Under the pieces are notes generated by a model that saw only the letters and a list, made by a program, of their open reading frames with translations, did no database searches and was not told where the DNA came from. 64,000 nucleotides of DNA from Caldilineaceae bacterium (GTDB lineage: Bacteria; Chloroflexota; Anaerolineae; Caldilineales; Caldilineaceae), in NCBI GenBank assembly GCA_022827195.1, contig JAJDTL010000021.1:1-64000 (forward strand), given 5' to 3'. The position numbers and the translations under genes are program-made. Below are positions 8,256-18,096 of the stretch, piece after piece. Each line of letters begins with the position of its first letter. Position 1 is the first letter of the stretch.

Positions 8256-8355
8256 ACTGATCCAGGGGACTCTAAGCTAGTTGCGACAAGGTGATTCGAA
8301 TTGCCGCCGGCAGTTGATTTCCGGCTCCTCAGATCGTGGGGGTCGCGGGCCACAG

Positions 8356-8385
8356 TTGGCTGATCGTATACGTCGCCTTTAGAAT
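8356..8385 (+). promoter_or_regulatory. Candidate promoter of the nucleotidyltransferase-PAP2 pair
   Basis: TTGGCT at 8356-8361 and TAGAAT at 8380-8385 are separated by 18 bases, about 55 bases upstream of the ATG at 8441. The 185-base gap after the deacetylase gene is consistent with a new transcription unit. Confidence 0.4.
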
Positions 8386-8440
8386 GTGCCGGGAGAGACG
8401 GGAGGTCGCCCGGCAGGCAGGCAGCTTTCTTTGAGCGAAC

Positions 8441-9268
8441 ATGAGCGAAACGCAGAAAATCTTCGACGCATTTGTAACAGCCGGCTATGACCCGGATAAG
8501 CCGGACAAGGTCAGCGCGGCGGCGGGCGTGGCGCATAAATCGCTGGTGCCGGTGGCGGGTATGCCGATGGCGTGGCACGTGGTGCAGGCGCTGGGGGAGT
8601 GCGAGCGCGTCGGCGAGATCGTTGTTGTGGGGATCGAGCCGGGGGAGATCGACTTTGGCACGGCTGTTCATCACGTCCCGAACCAGCCCAGTTTGTGGGC
8701 CAGCCAGAATGCCGGGCTGCGAAAGCTGCAGGAGCTGAACGCGGAGGACCGCTACTTGCTCGCGCTTTCGGCGGACAGTGCGCTGCTGACAGGAGAGATC
8801 ATCGACCGCTTCATTGACGCGTGCGAGCCGCTGACGCTGGAAGCGTACTGGGGGATCATCCGCAAGGATGTCATGGTCGCGGCATTCCCGGATAGCAAGA
8901 GGACCTACCTGCGGTTGCGGGAGGGCGCATTCTGCAGCAGCGACCTATACCTGGGGCGGCTGTCGGCCGGGCTGCGCATCCAGGAGCGGATTCGCTATTT
9001 CATCGAACATCGCAAGAATGTGGTGTCGCTGGTATGGAAGCTGGGCCTGCCCACACTGTTCAAGTTTGTAACGCGCAGGCTGGAGATAGAGGACATTGTC
9101 GATTTTGCCCACAGGTTTGCGGAGCTGCGGGGCAGGCCGGTGGTCCTGCCGATTGCCGAGGCGGGAATGGACGTTGACAAACCGGAGCAGTTGGCGCAGG
9201 TGGAGGCCTATCTGCGGCGGAATCCCGACCATCCGGCCAATTCCCGTTGGCGCGGGGCGGTGAGCTGA
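8441..9268 (+). CDS. MobA/IspD-like nucleotidyltransferase
   Basis: A 275-residue NTP-transferase-fold protein. The N-terminal half has the nucleotide-binding loop and the conserved lysine region HKSLVPVAGMPM (residues 32-43), followed by a Rossmann-like core and ALSADSALLTG, which replaces the usual metal-binding Asp-x-Pro segment. It does not have full GTP-binding signatures of MobA, and it lacks a sugar-binding domain, so the substrate cannot be named; a CTP- or GTP-dependent transfer to an alcohol phosphate is the family theme. Its stop is at 9268, two bases before the GTG proposed for the PAP2 gene, which suggests a lipid-precursor role. Confidence 0.75.
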   Translation: MSETQKIFDAFVTAGYDPDKPDKVSAAAGVAHKSLVPVAGMPMAWHVVQALGECERVGEIVVVGIEPGEIDFGTAVHHVPNQPSLWASQNAGLRKLQELNAEDRYLLALSADSALLTGEIIDRFIDACEPLTLEAYWGIIRKDVMVAAFPDSKRTYLRLREGAFCSSDLYLGRLSAGLRIQERIRYFIEHRKNVVSLVWKLGLPTLFKFVTRRLEIEDIVDFAHRFAELRGRPVVLPIAEAGMDVDKPEQLAQVEAYLRRNPDHPANSRWRGAVS

Positions 9269-9270
9269 TT

Positions 9271-9831
9271 GTGAGCATGCGATCGATGCTGGAAAGGTTG
9301 TCGGGCCTGGACGAGAGGTTCAGTGCGCGAGCGGCCCTAAGCGAGGAGCAGTTGTCGAAACGCCACCCGCTGTTCTGGCTGGCCCACGTCGGCGCGCACC
9401 TGGGCGACTCGGTGTTGTGGCTGTTGGTGACGCTGGTCCTGTGGCGCAATTCGGGCGGCGATGCGAAAAAAAGGGTCAGCGTAATCGGGTGGGCGCTTTC
9501 ATTTGCGGTCGGGCTGGTCGGGACGCTGCTGGTCAAGCAGCTGGTGCGCCGTTCGCGCCCCGGCAGCGGCCGCTTTCTCTACGGGGCCGGCGCGGATGCG
9601 CACAGTTTTCCCAGCGGGCACGGAGTACGCTGCGGCGTAATCCTGACGTGGGCGGGCGTATTCTGGCCGGGGCTTGGGAGGCTGGCGCCGTTGCTGGTGG
9701 TGTGGGTCAGTTGGGCCAGGGTGGCATTGAACATTCACTACTTTGGAGACATTGTCGCCGGATTCCTGCTAGGGGTCGTACTGTCGCGCTTTATTCGGGG
9801 ACGCGTAGCAGGACGCGGCAAGGGGATGTAA
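9271..9831 (+). CDS. PAP2-superfamily membrane phosphatase
   Basis: A membrane phosphatidic-acid-phosphatase-type enzyme of 186 residues from the GTG at 9271 (TTG 9247 and ATG 9277 are alternatives). The three catalytic motifs are present: KQLVRRSRPGS (K-x6-RP), PSGHGVRCG (PSGH) and WARVALNIHYFGDIVAG (R-x5-H-x3-D). Several hydrophobic segments surround them. It probably removes phosphate from a lipid or isoprenyl diphosphate at the membrane. It is adjacent to the nucleotidyltransferase, so the two probably share a pathway. It ends 43 bases before the convergent metalloprotease gene. Confidence 0.85.
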   Translation: MSMRSMLERLSGLDERFSARAALSEEQLSKRHPLFWLAHVGAHLGDSVLWLLVTLVLWRNSGGDAKKRVSVIGWALSFAVGLVGTLLVKQLVRRSRPGSGRFLYGAGADAHSFPSGHGVRCGVILTWAGVFWPGLGRLAPLLVVWVSWARVALNIHYFGDIVAGFLLGVVLSRFIRGRVAGRGKGM

Positions 9832-9874
9832 TGGAGCGAGTGGGACGGGCGGGTTGCGGCAGGTTCTTCCGGCT

Positions 9875-12016
9875 TCAGCGGCGTTCGATCCTGTATTTGT
9901 AAGTAGCCTCTTCGGTTGTCCCCGGCGTCAGTCCGCTAATGGCCAGGACCACTTCCTGGCCGCGGTCCTGGCCATCGACGTCGATGCGGAGCCTGCCATT
10001 CGCCCCAGCTTGCGCACGCTCGACTCTTACAAGAGCCCCATCGTTGAAAACCATGGTTTGCAGCAGCCACTCCTGCGGCAGGCGGTTATCGGTCAACAGC
10101 CAGCCTTCGCTTTCCCAGCCGTCCTCTCCCTGTTCGAAGTCGGTGGAATAGCGAATGGCAGGGATGGCGATATCGTCGATGAACCAACCGGGCGCGTTGA
10201 CGGCATCGTCTGTGACGTACTCGAAGCGGACGTACACTTCGTCGCCGGCGTAAGCGCTCAGATCGAAGGCCTCCTGAATCCAGGCGGGCGACTCGTCACG
10301 GGGTTCGGCACCGCTTCTGGCGGTGTAGGCGTGGCCGAAGCTGTTTCCGCTGGGGTTTGCCGTGGTCGTGCGCTGGCCAGGCAGAATGTCCCACTTGCGC
10401 CCGTCTCGACTGGCCAGGACGTAGCCGTAGTCGTAGTCCTCTTCGATATCAAACCACATTTGCACGTACATTGTCAGGTCGGCGCCGGCAGGCAGGCTGG
10501 AAAAGTCGAAGGCGCGCGTCAGGCGGCAGTCGGATTCGTCGGCGCGATTGCTCCACCAGGCGAAGCTACCGCTATAGGGTTGCGTGTTGGCGTAACGGGT
10601 GCCGGTCATCCCTTCAAAGTGGAACGACAGGTCGCCTCTGCCGCGAAGCGCGATGAAGTCAACGCCGAAGTTGCGGACGGCGCCAACATTCTCCTGCTTG
10701 GAATAGCGGTAGAAGCTCTCTGCCAGGGAGGGCCGAGGCAGCTGGAGCTGGCGGTAGCCGTAGACCCCTTGCTTTCCGAGTGCGGAGTACTCGTTGGCGT
10801 AGTTTGCGATGACCCAGTCGGCAAAAAGATCCTCGAAGGTCAGATCCAGACCTGCCTGGCGGAAGGCATTTGTAAAGCCAAGAAGACCATTGGCGGGCTG
10901 CGAAACGACGGCCTGTGTCAGTTCCTCGCCAAACCTCTGCAGGAAGTAGGCCATTAAGAGATAGGCGCTGCCGTAATGCCTGCCGTTACCGTCCGGACTG
11001 GTGCTCCAGGTATTCAGCTGAGTGTCGGGATGGAGGTTATAGCGGCGAGCGAAATTCAGGTCGGGAGGATATCCGGCGACTTCCTGGGCGAGTTCGCTCA
11101 TCCCTTCGTTTACCCACGTTTCTTCGTTGCGGTCGTTGTGCCAGTGGACCATGTGTTGAAACTCATGAGCGAGGACGGTCTCATAGTGCTCGTTGTCGGT
11201 TCCCCGGTTCAGCCAATCCAGGTTGATATAGAACATCTCCTTCTGGTTGGAGAAGGGATTGGCAACGGCGCTGTAGAGATCGGCGCTGGAGAAGTAGCCT
11301 GCGATGCCGCGTCCCAGGCCGGAGGCGTGGAGGATGTGCAGGCGGGGGTCGGCGTCGATGCCGGGACTCGGTTCATGGCCGAAGAAGTCGCGAACAAGGG
11401 GGTAGATGGTGTGGGCGAACCGATCGGCTGATGCTGAAAGTGCGGGCAGGTCTGTTTCCCTGCCGCTCTCCACCCAGATGTAGGTAACATCGTTTTTGTA
11501 GCGCAGCTCGGCCTCAATTTGATGTTGCCGGTTGCTGTCGAGGTCGGAGACCCAGAAAGGGGCCCGATCCCCGACGGAAAAGGGGGGCCCGGGCACTGCC
11601 TGCGGGATGCTGTGCACGCCGGGACGCAGGCGCAGGGCCAGGTCGCGCAGATCGCGCAGCGGGAGATCGATGTGTTGGTGTTTCTGCCGGGCCGGCGGGG
11701 CGGGAGCAGAGTGCCCGGTCCGTTCAGCTTCGGTTCTGGGCTGCGCGGCGTCGCCGGTCGTGGGATGCTCGGAGGTCCCGGGGCCGGCCTGGCTGTGCAA
11801 ACTGATTCGGGGCGCGGGTTCTGCGGGGCTGCGCTGAGAGAGAAACGAGTCTGCGGGAGAGGAGCATGCCCCGAGGATTCCACATAGAATAAGGGATGCG
11901 ATCAGTGCTATCGGTGGGCGGGGTCTTCTAAATTTGCGGCGCGAAGTGGGGCCAAACTGACTTTGGACCGTTGCTCGAAACGGCGGCGGATTGCCGCATC
12001 GTCTGTCAAGAGCCAT
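9875..12016 (-). CDS. Secreted zinc metalloprotease lipoprotein, immune-inhibitor-A-like
   Basis: A 713-residue exported peptidase. After a basic N-region comes a hydrophobic core and a lipobox (ILGAC|SS), so it is a lipoprotein. A Pro-rich linker follows, then the catalytic domain with HEFQH at residues 284-288 and the downstream Glu in NEGMSE, a zinc-peptidase arrangement. The C-terminal third resembles the jelly-roll/MAM-like domains of immune inhibitor A peptidases (repeated blocks with W-rich strands and DDIAIP). The open frame reaches a TTG at 12085; ATG 12016 is preferred. It lies downstream of ctaG in the same direction. Role: degradation of external protein (inference). Confidence 0.75.
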   Translation of the reverse strand: MALDRRCGNPPPFRATVQSQFGPTSRRKFRRPRPPIALIASLILCGILGACSSPADSFLSQRSPAEPAPRISLHSQAGPGTSEHPTTGDAAQPRTEAERTGHSAPAPPARQKHQHIDLPLRDLRDLALRLRPGVHSIPQAVPGPPFSVGDRAPFWVSDLDSNRQHQIEAELRYKNDVTYIWVESGRETDLPALSASADRFAHTIYPLVRDFFGHEPSPGIDADPRLHILHASGLGRGIAGYFSSADLYSAVANPFSNQKEMFYINLDWLNRGTDNEHYETVLAHEFQHMVHWHNDRNEETWVNEGMSELAQEVAGYPPDLNFARRYNLHPDTQLNTWSTSPDGNGRHYGSAYLLMAYFLQRFGEELTQAVVSQPANGLLGFTNAFRQAGLDLTFEDLFADWVIANYANEYSALGKQGVYGYRQLQLPRPSLAESFYRYSKQENVGAVRNFGVDFIALRGRGDLSFHFEGMTGTRYANTQPYSGSFAWWSNRADESDCRLTRAFDFSSLPAGADLTMYVQMWFDIEEDYDYGYVLASRDGRKWDILPGQRTTTANPSGNSFGHAYTARSGAEPRDESPAWIQEAFDLSAYAGDEVYVRFEYVTDDAVNAPGWFIDDIAIPAIRYSTDFEQGEDGWESEGWLLTDNRLPQEWLLQTMVFNDGALVRVERAQAGANGRLRIDVDGQDRGQEVVLAISGLTPGTTEEATYKYRIERR

Positions 12017-12097
12017 TGCGCGGGGGTTGGAGAGCCGGTGGAGGGCAGGAGGGTGCGAGCGAGCCCGCCGGGGTTGCTGAATCAAAGATGACCGAGC

Positions 12098-13012
12098 TCA
12101 TTTCAGTTTCTGGCCGAGAACGCGATGCTCGAGGCCTGGGGCGATCGTGCGCTCTGTAGCGTCCCAGGTTATTGGAGGTGGTTTGGGCGGTTCGAAGTTG
12201 CGAAAGAGCCGGCCCAAAAGTGCGACAGCGACGGCTACATAGACGACGCTGCCGAGAAACCAGATCATGCCGCCGCTGATCATCTGATCCTGTAAAGCAG
12301 TCAGACCTGAGACGGCGAAACGGTCGACATAGTAGTCGTAGGCAGGGGTGCGGCGGAATGCAAGCGTGACGCCGGTTACCATGTTGGGAACCTCTCCGCC
12401 GATTATGATGTAGAGAAAGCCGAAAATGGGGGGCATGGAGGGCCGGAGGCGGGGTCCTGTACCGAGCGGATGCCACCAGAAGAGCATGTAGGTAATCCAG
12501 ACGCCCCAGAGCGAGATATGGTAGAGGGAGGGATGGGCGAGCAGGCGGTTGGTAATCGCCGGCTCGTGCCAGAGCAGAAAGACGCTGAATGCAAAGAGCC
12601 AGAGGACGAAGGGGTGCGAGACGTGACGGATGAAACGGCCGGACAGGGTCGTCTTTTTGCGTATCGCGACGGTCCAGCGACGGGCGGGCGCGGGTAGGGC
12701 GCGCAGGAGGATGTGAACTGGGCATGCCAGCCAAATGAGGGGCGGCGCCAGGAGGCCGATGAGAATCTGTTGGGCTGCTCTGCCGATGAGCAACTCCTGC
12801 TGGAGGGCGACGAGCGGGGAAAGGAATGCCACGGCCAGGACCCCCGCGCCGGCGAGGAAGCAGAAGAGGCGGCCTGTGGTGGCGAGCGGGGCGTGTCTGC
12901 GGTTCAGACGCGACCAGGCCCACAGATAGGACAAAACGATGAGCAACAGGGCTGCGGTCGAGCCGGGCAGAAAAGTCCAGTCCTGCAAGAGGGACGGGAT
13001 CGAGTGTTCCAT
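12098..13012 (-). CDS. ctaG: CtaG-family cytochrome c oxidase assembly protein
   Basis: A 304-residue polytopic membrane protein of the caa3-type oxidase assembly family (CtaG of Bacillus type). It has about seven hydrophobic helices, the typical loop HPFVLWLFAFSVFLLWHEPA and a conserved GEVPNMVTG segment. It is thought to help copper insertion into the oxidase. ATG 13012 gives a compact N-terminus; a TTG at 13048 would add 12 residues. Neither start has a strong ribosome-binding site. The metalloprotease gene follows downstream. A SCO1-type copper chaperone lies elsewhere in the window (29418-30098), which fits an aerobic respiratory chain. Confidence 0.82.
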   Translation of the reverse strand: MEHSIPSLLQDWTFLPGSTAALLLIVLSYLWAWSRLNRRHAPLATTGRLFCFLAGAGVLAVAFLSPLVALQQELLIGRAAQQILIGLLAPPLIWLACPVHILLRALPAPARRWTVAIRKKTTLSGRFIRHVSHPFVLWLFAFSVFLLWHEPAITNRLLAHPSLYHISLWGVWITYMLFWWHPLGTGPRLRPSMPPIFGFLYIIIGGEVPNMVTGVTLAFRRTPAYDYYVDRFAVSGLTALQDQMISGGMIWFLGSVVYVAVAVALLGRLFRNFEPPKPPPITWDATERTIAPGLEHRVLGQKLK

Positions 13013-13061
13013 GGGAGGAAGGATAGACGCGGACGGAGGAAATTCCAAACGTGCGTGAGCG

Positions 13062-13093
13062 GTGGTTGGTCGTCAGTGGTTGGTCGTCAGTGG
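13062..13093. repeat. Short tandem direct repeat (14 bp, about 2.3 copies)
   Basis: The unit GTGGTTGGTCGTCA occurs at 13062-13075 and 13076-13089, followed by GTGG. It lies in the intergenic region between the divergent ctaG and alkyltransferase-like genes. Confidence 0.7.
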
Positions 13094-13193
13094 CAGGAGG
13101 TCAGTAGCCGGCGGCCTGTGGCTAGGTACGGTGAGAGGCAGGGAATAGGGGTCATGGGACAGGGATTGCGGAGCAACGAAGGAGGAGGACTTG

Positions 13194-13571
13194 ATGGCTG
13201 GAGACGAAGCGAGAGTATACCGTCAGATATTGCTTGTGGTCGGGCAGATACCGCGGGGGCGGGTGGCGACATATGGACAGGTTGCGTGGATCGTAGGCGC
13301 GGCGACGCCGCGGATGGCCGGGTACGCGCTGGGCGGGCTGCCGGCGGACACGGAGATCCCGTGGCAGCGGGTGGTCAACAGCCGGGGCGGCATCAGTCCG
13401 CGCGGGGACCCTTTGGCGACGGACCGGCAGAGGAAACTGCTGGCCGAAGAGGGGGTTCTGTTCATGCCTGACGGCCGCATCGATCTGGACCTCTTCGGTT
13501 GGGCAGGTCCGGAGCCGGACTGGCTGGAGGCGCACGGGTTCGCGGTCGTGCCTTGGCGTGCAAGGCGCTGA
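13194..13571 (+). CDS. Alkyltransferase-like (ATL) protein, MGMT DNA-binding domain
   Basis: A 125-residue protein matching the DNA-binding domain of O6-methylguanine-DNA methyltransferase. The helix-turn-helix part (IPRGRVATYGQVAWIVG) and the region around the active site are clear, but the reactive-cysteine motif PCHR is replaced by PWQR. The protein is therefore an ATL: it binds O6-alkylguanine and flags it for nucleotide excision repair instead of removing the alkyl group. A strong GGAGGAGG lies 5 bases before ATG 13194. It stands alone between divergent and convergent neighbours. Confidence 0.9.
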   Translation: MAGDEARVYRQILLVVGQIPRGRVATYGQVAWIVGAATPRMAGYALGGLPADTEIPWQRVVNSRGGISPRGDPLATDRQRKLLAEEGVLFMPDGRIDLDLFGWAGPEPDWLEAHGFAVVPWRARR

Positions 13572-13635
13572 ACCGTCTTGAAGATAGCAGGAAAGGGGAG
13601 GAAAGCGCCACTGGGCAGAGAGGGAGGCGCCACGT

Positions 13636-16600
13636 CTACCGGTTTTCGGCCGCTTCCTGTGGATGCAAGCTAAGTCGTCTCTTGAGGAGCGCGGCGGCGG
13701 CGGCTCGCAGGTCTTTGTCGGCAAACCCGCCGAGCAGAGCGAAGACACCGGTATAGACGGCCCAGGCCGGCAAGATTGAGGCCCAGGGGCTTGCGCCGAA
13801 TGCTGAAAGCACAAAGATGAAAGACCCCATCGCGGCGGCGGAAAGCGCAGGCCGCCAGACCAGGTCGGGCCAGGTGACAGTACCGACGTGCTGACGAACC
13901 CGCCGGCTGAAGAGTAAGAGGAGGCAAAACTCGCTCAGGATGGTGACAACTGCAGCGCCAATATAGCTGAAGACGGGGATGAGCAGCAGATTGCCGGCGA
14001 GGTTGAAGAGGACGCCGGCGATGAAGGCCCGGGTCAGGTAGCGCTGTTGGTCGGCGGCGATGAGGACGTACTGGGTGACGCTGTTAACAAAGCCGACGGG
14101 AATGCTCCAGATCATCACCTGTAAGGCCAGCGCCGCGCCGCCGCGGAAGCTGAGCGCGTGGCAGTCGAACGAGTCGAACAGGTTCATGGCGAGACGGCAG
14201 GCGAAAGGAGGGAGGCTGGAGACCTCATAAACGGCGGCGGTGAAGCGAGCGCCGCCGAGAAGTGCGATGAGCGGATGGGCCAGAAGTGTAACGGTCATGG
14301 CGACGGGCAGGCTGACGAGGAGGAGGAGGCGCAGGCTCAGGGTATAGGAGCGCAGGAGCGCCGCACCATCCTGTCTGGCAAGGCGGCTCATCAGCGGGAA
14401 GATGGCCAGGGTGAAGGTGCTGGGGATGATGTTCAGGCCGTCGAGATATTTGAGGGCGGCGCTGTAGAGCCCGACGCTGGCTGCACCGACCAGTGGGCGG
14501 AGGAGCCAGATGTCGATACGCCAGAAGATGGTTGCGAGGAGGTGGTTGACCATGAACGGGCCGCTGGTTGAGAGCATCCACTTCTGCAGCGGCCAGTCCC
14601 ACTTCCATTGCGGCTTGAAGAGGGTCGAATTCACGAGCCAGAAGAGCCAAATGAGTTGGACGAGATTGACAACGAGCGCAACCCACGCCAGCCCCAGGAT
14701 TCCCCAGCCAAGAAGCAGCGCGAGCGCGCCGAGAGTGGCCTGCAGGAGCGCGATTGAAATGCCGAGGCCGGCGGGGTACTCCATTTTTTCGAAGGCGTAG
14801 AAGAGGTTGCTGAAGGCGTCCGACCAGTTTGCGACAAGCATGACGAGAGCAAAGACGGCGACAGCCTGCATTTCTTCCTGGCCGATACGTTCATAGAGCC
14901 AGTTTCCACCCACGACCAGCGCCATCAGGAACAGACTTGCGGCCCACAAAAGCGTGCGAAGCGCGAGTACATTGGTCAGAAAGGTGCTGGCCCTGCTTTT
15001 GTCGGTTGAGACCTCGCGGGTGAGCAGGGTGCCGAGACCGTAGCGGCTCATGATCTCGAAGATGCCGTAAACGGCGATGACCCAGGCGTACTTTCCGGCG
15101 CCTTCGGGCGCGAGCACGCGCATGTACAACATGGCAAAGACATAGTAGACGCCGCGATTGGCCAGGTTAAGTGCCATGGGGACCAGCGAGTTCTTTGCGA
15201 TGGTGCGGACCTGGTTGGCGTCGGCTTCGGGGCGATAGAAGCGGCCCCAGGCCCACCAGAGCAGGAGAAGTATGCTGAGCATAGCGGTCAGAAAGCTGAT
15301 GTAGAGACCGACTTTGAAGCTCATTGGACTGTAGGTAAAACGCACCGTCCACTGGCCGCCCCGGGGCAGGTAGACAGCGCGAAAGGCGGAGTTGGCGCGA
15401 TAGATTTCCAGCTCCTGTTCATCATTTTCGCCAGCGCCGAAGGGCCGGAGGTAGGCTTTCCAGCCCGAGTCATAGGCGTCGGTGAGGACGAGCCAGCCGC
15501 GGTCGCTCAGGTTAACGTCGATGAAGACGTTGTTAGCGGTGTAGCGGCTGATCGATGTGTCGGCAACCTGCGGGCTGGAGAGAACGAGCGCGTTGTCGGC
15601 CGCCGGGGTCTCTTCGATGAAGACAGTACGGCGCAGGTTGGCTTCGAGGAGCGGCTGTTGCTCGGGCGGAAGGACAAGGGCTTCGGCGACAATGAAGGCG
15701 CGGGGGAAGGCCTCAAGGTTTTGGTAAACGTTTACGGCACTGTCCTCGTAGACCTTTTTCCATGTGTCCGAATTGGGAATTACGAGTTCGGAGAATATGT
15801 AGCGGACGCCGAGGAGATCGAGGAGGGGGTTTTCGAGTGTGACGTATGGGTTGCCGCCATTGGCAGGCGTGCCCCTGGCATAGATAGGGGCAATGCGGTT
15901 AAAAAGGAGCTCATCGCTCTGGTCAGCGATGCGGTTCATCAGGGCTACGTACTGACCGGTAATGATTGAGTCGTAACCGCGGATGTCCTGCCAGCCGTAA
16001 TACATACCGGAGTTGGCGTTGAAAGTCTTGCTGCCGGGCACGTCAAAGGTAGTAAAGCGAAAAGGAGCAAATTGAATCTGCGGATTCGAGCCGGCGCCTT
16101 CCTTTTCGTTGATGAATCGAACCACCGGCGGAACGGTATTCAGTGGTGACAGGGACGAGGGCGTGGTGGGATTGAATCCACCGTGAACAGAGTAGAGATC
16201 GACAAATAGAACAGCGATGAAGGCGTAGGGAAGGAAGGCGGAGAGGCGCGTCTGCCCTGTTCGGCCGCGAGGAGTAGCAGTGTTCTGGCAGTTGAGGGAT
16301 TCTTCCCTTTTTTTGCGCGCCAATGCCAATAGGAGCACCCCGCTGACTGCGGCCAAAATGCCGAAACGGGCGATTCCGACGCTTTGGTAGCCCCAGAATA
16401 CTCGTCCGTCGGCAAAGGCGGACTGTGCGAGGTCGGAGCCTTCTACGACGCGCAGCGCAAAGTTTATAAAGGGGCCGGGTAGGAAGTAGGAGATAACGAC
16501 GACCAGCGCGGCGGTGAGCCCGGCAGCGATGAACAGAGATGAGAAGAGGGTGATCGTTACTTTGGACGTGAGGCGGAATCGGCCGAGGCCAAATGTAGTC

Positions 16601-18096
16601 TGGCCGGCGGCCGGGGACCGGAGGCAGAGCGCTTGTTCCAACCCGATTCCGCCCAAGACGGCCATCGCCAAGGTAAAAGGATAGACCCAACGGAAGGGGC
16701 TGTGGAGCTGATTCCAGCCTGGCAATCCGTAGAACAGCAGGGCGTACAGAGGTGTACCGAAGGCGAATAGCAGCGACAGCAGGGCCAGCGCGGAGAGGAG
16801 AATCGTGGGTACACGCAGTGGCCGCCGCGGGGCGCGCTGCTCGCCTGATGGGCCACTCGTGCTCGCGCCCGTCGTCCGCGAGAAAGCGACGACGCCCGCC
16901 AGCGCGGCCAGGGCCCAAGTGCCGATACCAAGGTATGTGCCCCCTTCGACGTAGTTCTTGATACCCCAAAAGATGGTGTCGATGGGCTCTCCGAGCCGGT
17001 TGACGGTCACCGGTCGCCAGCGCATGTCCCAGAGGTCAAACCAATGATGGTGGCTTGGGTTGCCGAAGATGTCCGGCAGGGCGAAGGTGAGTATGTGCCG
17101 AGTGGGCAAAGACCAGCCGATGACCTTCTGGTAGGGGGCGGAGCCTTCCCGGAAGTTCTGGACTACAAATTCAAAGAGCGGCAGGAGTTGCACTGCCCCA
17201 ATAGCAAGGCCGAGAATGACCAGCAGCAGGAGCCAGGCGGAGGTATTCCCAAGCGCGCGCAAGATGCGAGCGGACGTGCCTCGGGGGTTACGCCCTGGCT
17301 GCGACTGGGCGTGGGAGGGCGGGTGTCCGGCTTCGGTGTCGGTCCGGATTCTCCGCCACGCAATGAGGAGTCTCGACGCGGTGTAAAGTCCAGCCACGAG
17401 CAGGGAGTAGTAAAGAAACTCCGGGTGGCCCGCCAGTGCGATCAACCCGATCACGGCCGCGCCCGCCACTACATAGGGAATAGGGCGGAAACCGGCGAGG
17501 CCCTTTTCCTCCTGCCTCTGGATCACCTTCTCAATAATTGCCAGCAGAAGGGGCAGCCACACAGCTGCCGCAACTATCATCGTGAAAACAACCCTGACGA
17601 TCAGGAAACCGCTGAACTGAAAGAGGATGCCGGCGAGGAGGGCAGCAACGGGGCGCAGTTTCAGCGTCCGCCCGAACGCATAGGCATTGATTCCGGCAAA
17701 CGCCACCTGTATGGCAGTGAACCAGCCATAAGCGGCCTCGAGGGGAAGAACATAGAAGAGTGCACTGAGGAAGTAGGCGACGCTTGCCAGGCCCGCCGCA
17801 AAGAATGGCATGCCGGCGAAGATCTGGGGATTCCACAGGGGTATTTCGCCATTTGCCAAAGTGCGCCGGATATGGAGTTTCCATACGGCATTGTCGAGGA
17901 CCAGGTCGCTCAAAAGGGCGTTGTGAGGAACGGTATCGGGACGCAGGTCGCGCCAAGGCTGGAACTGATATAGGTTGTCGTATGGCAGCAACGTTTTGCT
18001 GGTGAACAGGACCGGGCCGAACCAGAGGAGGGGCAGAACGATTAGGGGCAGGAGGTGGAGCAAGTCGGCACTGTGACGACGTAGCCGAAGCATCAT
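13636..18096 (-). CDS. YfhO-like membrane protein fused to an oligosaccharide flippase
   Basis: A single open frame of 1486 residues with two different parts. Residues 1 to about 945 resemble the YfhO family: many membrane helices, an N-terminal [14 protein letters not shown] segment, long extracytoplasmic loops, and a soluble region before a final helix near 930. Residues from about 960 ([13 protein letters not shown]) to the end resemble Wzx/MATE-type polysaccharide flippases, with about 12-14 further helices. YfhO proteins are GT-C-like enzymes that transfer sugar from a lipid carrier, and flippases supply lipid-linked sugars at the outer face, so a fusion would join transport and transfer. 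The start overlaps the 3' end of the adjacent GT2 gene by 4 bases (ATGA). The fusion is unusual, so a frame error should be excluded, although no stop or frameshift is visible. Confidence 0.85.
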   Translation of the reverse strand: MMLRLRRHSADLLHLLPLIVLPLLWFGPVLFTSKTLLPYDNLYQFQPWRDLRPDTVPHNALLSDLVLDNAVWKLHIRRTLANGEIPLWNPQIFAGMPFFAAGLASVAYFLSALFYVLPLEAAYGWFTAIQVAFAGINAYAFGRTLKLRPVAALLAGILFQFSGFLIVRVVFTMIVAAAVWLPLLLAIIEKVIQRQEEKGLAGFRPIPYVVAGAAVIGLIALAGHPEFLYYSLLVAGLYTASRLLIAWRRIRTDTEAGHPPSHAQSQPGRNPRGTSARILRALGNTSAWLLLLVILGLAIGAVQLLPLFEFVVQNFREGSAPYQKVIGWSLPTRHILTFALPDIFGNPSHHHWFDLWDMRWRPVTVNRLGEPIDTIFWGIKNYVEGGTYLGIGTWALAALAGVVAFSRTTGASTSGPSGEQRAPRRPLRVPTILLSALALLSLLFAFGTPLYALLFYGLPGWNQLHSPFRWVYPFTLAMAVLGGIGLEQALCLRSPAAGQTTFGLGRFRLTSKVTITLFSSLFIAAGLTAALVVVISYFLPGPFINFALRVVEGSDLAQSAFADGRVFWGYQSVGIARFGILAAVSGVLLLALARKKREESLNCQNTATPRGRTGQTRLSAFLPYAFIAVLFVDLYSVHGGFNPTTPSSLSPLNTVPPVVRFINEKEGAGSNPQIQFAPFRFTTFDVPGSKTFNANSGMYYGWQDIRGYDSIITGQYVALMNRIADQSDELLFNRIAPIYARGTPANGGNPYVTLENPLLDLLGVRYIFSELVIPNSDTWKKVYEDSAVNVYQNLEAFPRAFIVAEALVLPPEQQPLLEANLRRTVFIEETPAADNALVLSSPQVADTSISRYTANNVFIDVNLSDRGWLVLTDAYDSGWKAYLRPFGAGENDEQELEIYRANSAFRAVYLPRGGQWTVRFTYSPMSFKVGLYISFLTAMLSILLLLWWAWGRFYRPEADANQVRTIAKNSLVPMALNLANRGVYYVFAMLYMRVLAPEGAGKYAWVIAVYGIFEIMSRYGLGTLLTREVSTDKSRASTFLTNVLALRTLLWAASLFLMALVVGGNWLYERIGQEEMQAVAVFALVMLVANWSDAFSNLFYAFEKMEYPAGLGISIALLQATLGALALLLGWGILGLAWVALVVNLVQLIWLFWLVNSTLFKPQWKWDWPLQKWMLSTSGPFMVNHLLATIFWRIDIWLLRPLVGAASVGLYSAALKYLDGLNIIPSTFTLAIFPLMSRLARQDGAALLRSYTLSLRLLLLVSLPVAMTVTLLAHPLIALLGGARFTAAVYEVSSLPPFACRLAMNLFDSFDCHALSFRGGAALALQVMIWSIPVGFVNSVTQYVLIAADQQRYLTRAFIAGVLFNLAGNLLLIPVFSYIGAAVVTILSEFCLLLLFSRRVRQHVGTVTWPDLVWRPALSAAAMGSFIFVLSAFGASPWASILPAWAVYTGVFALLGGFADKDLRAAAAALLKRRLSLHPQEAAENR

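Noticed and set aside
8281..8310. tRNA-like T-arm (gattcgaat)
   Set aside because: Neither acceptor stem nor anticodon arm can be built around it; no tRNA was found in the window.
9854..10957. Plus-strand open frame opposite the metalloprotease
   Set aside because: Antisense to a gene with HEFQH motif and lipobox; no recognisable domains.
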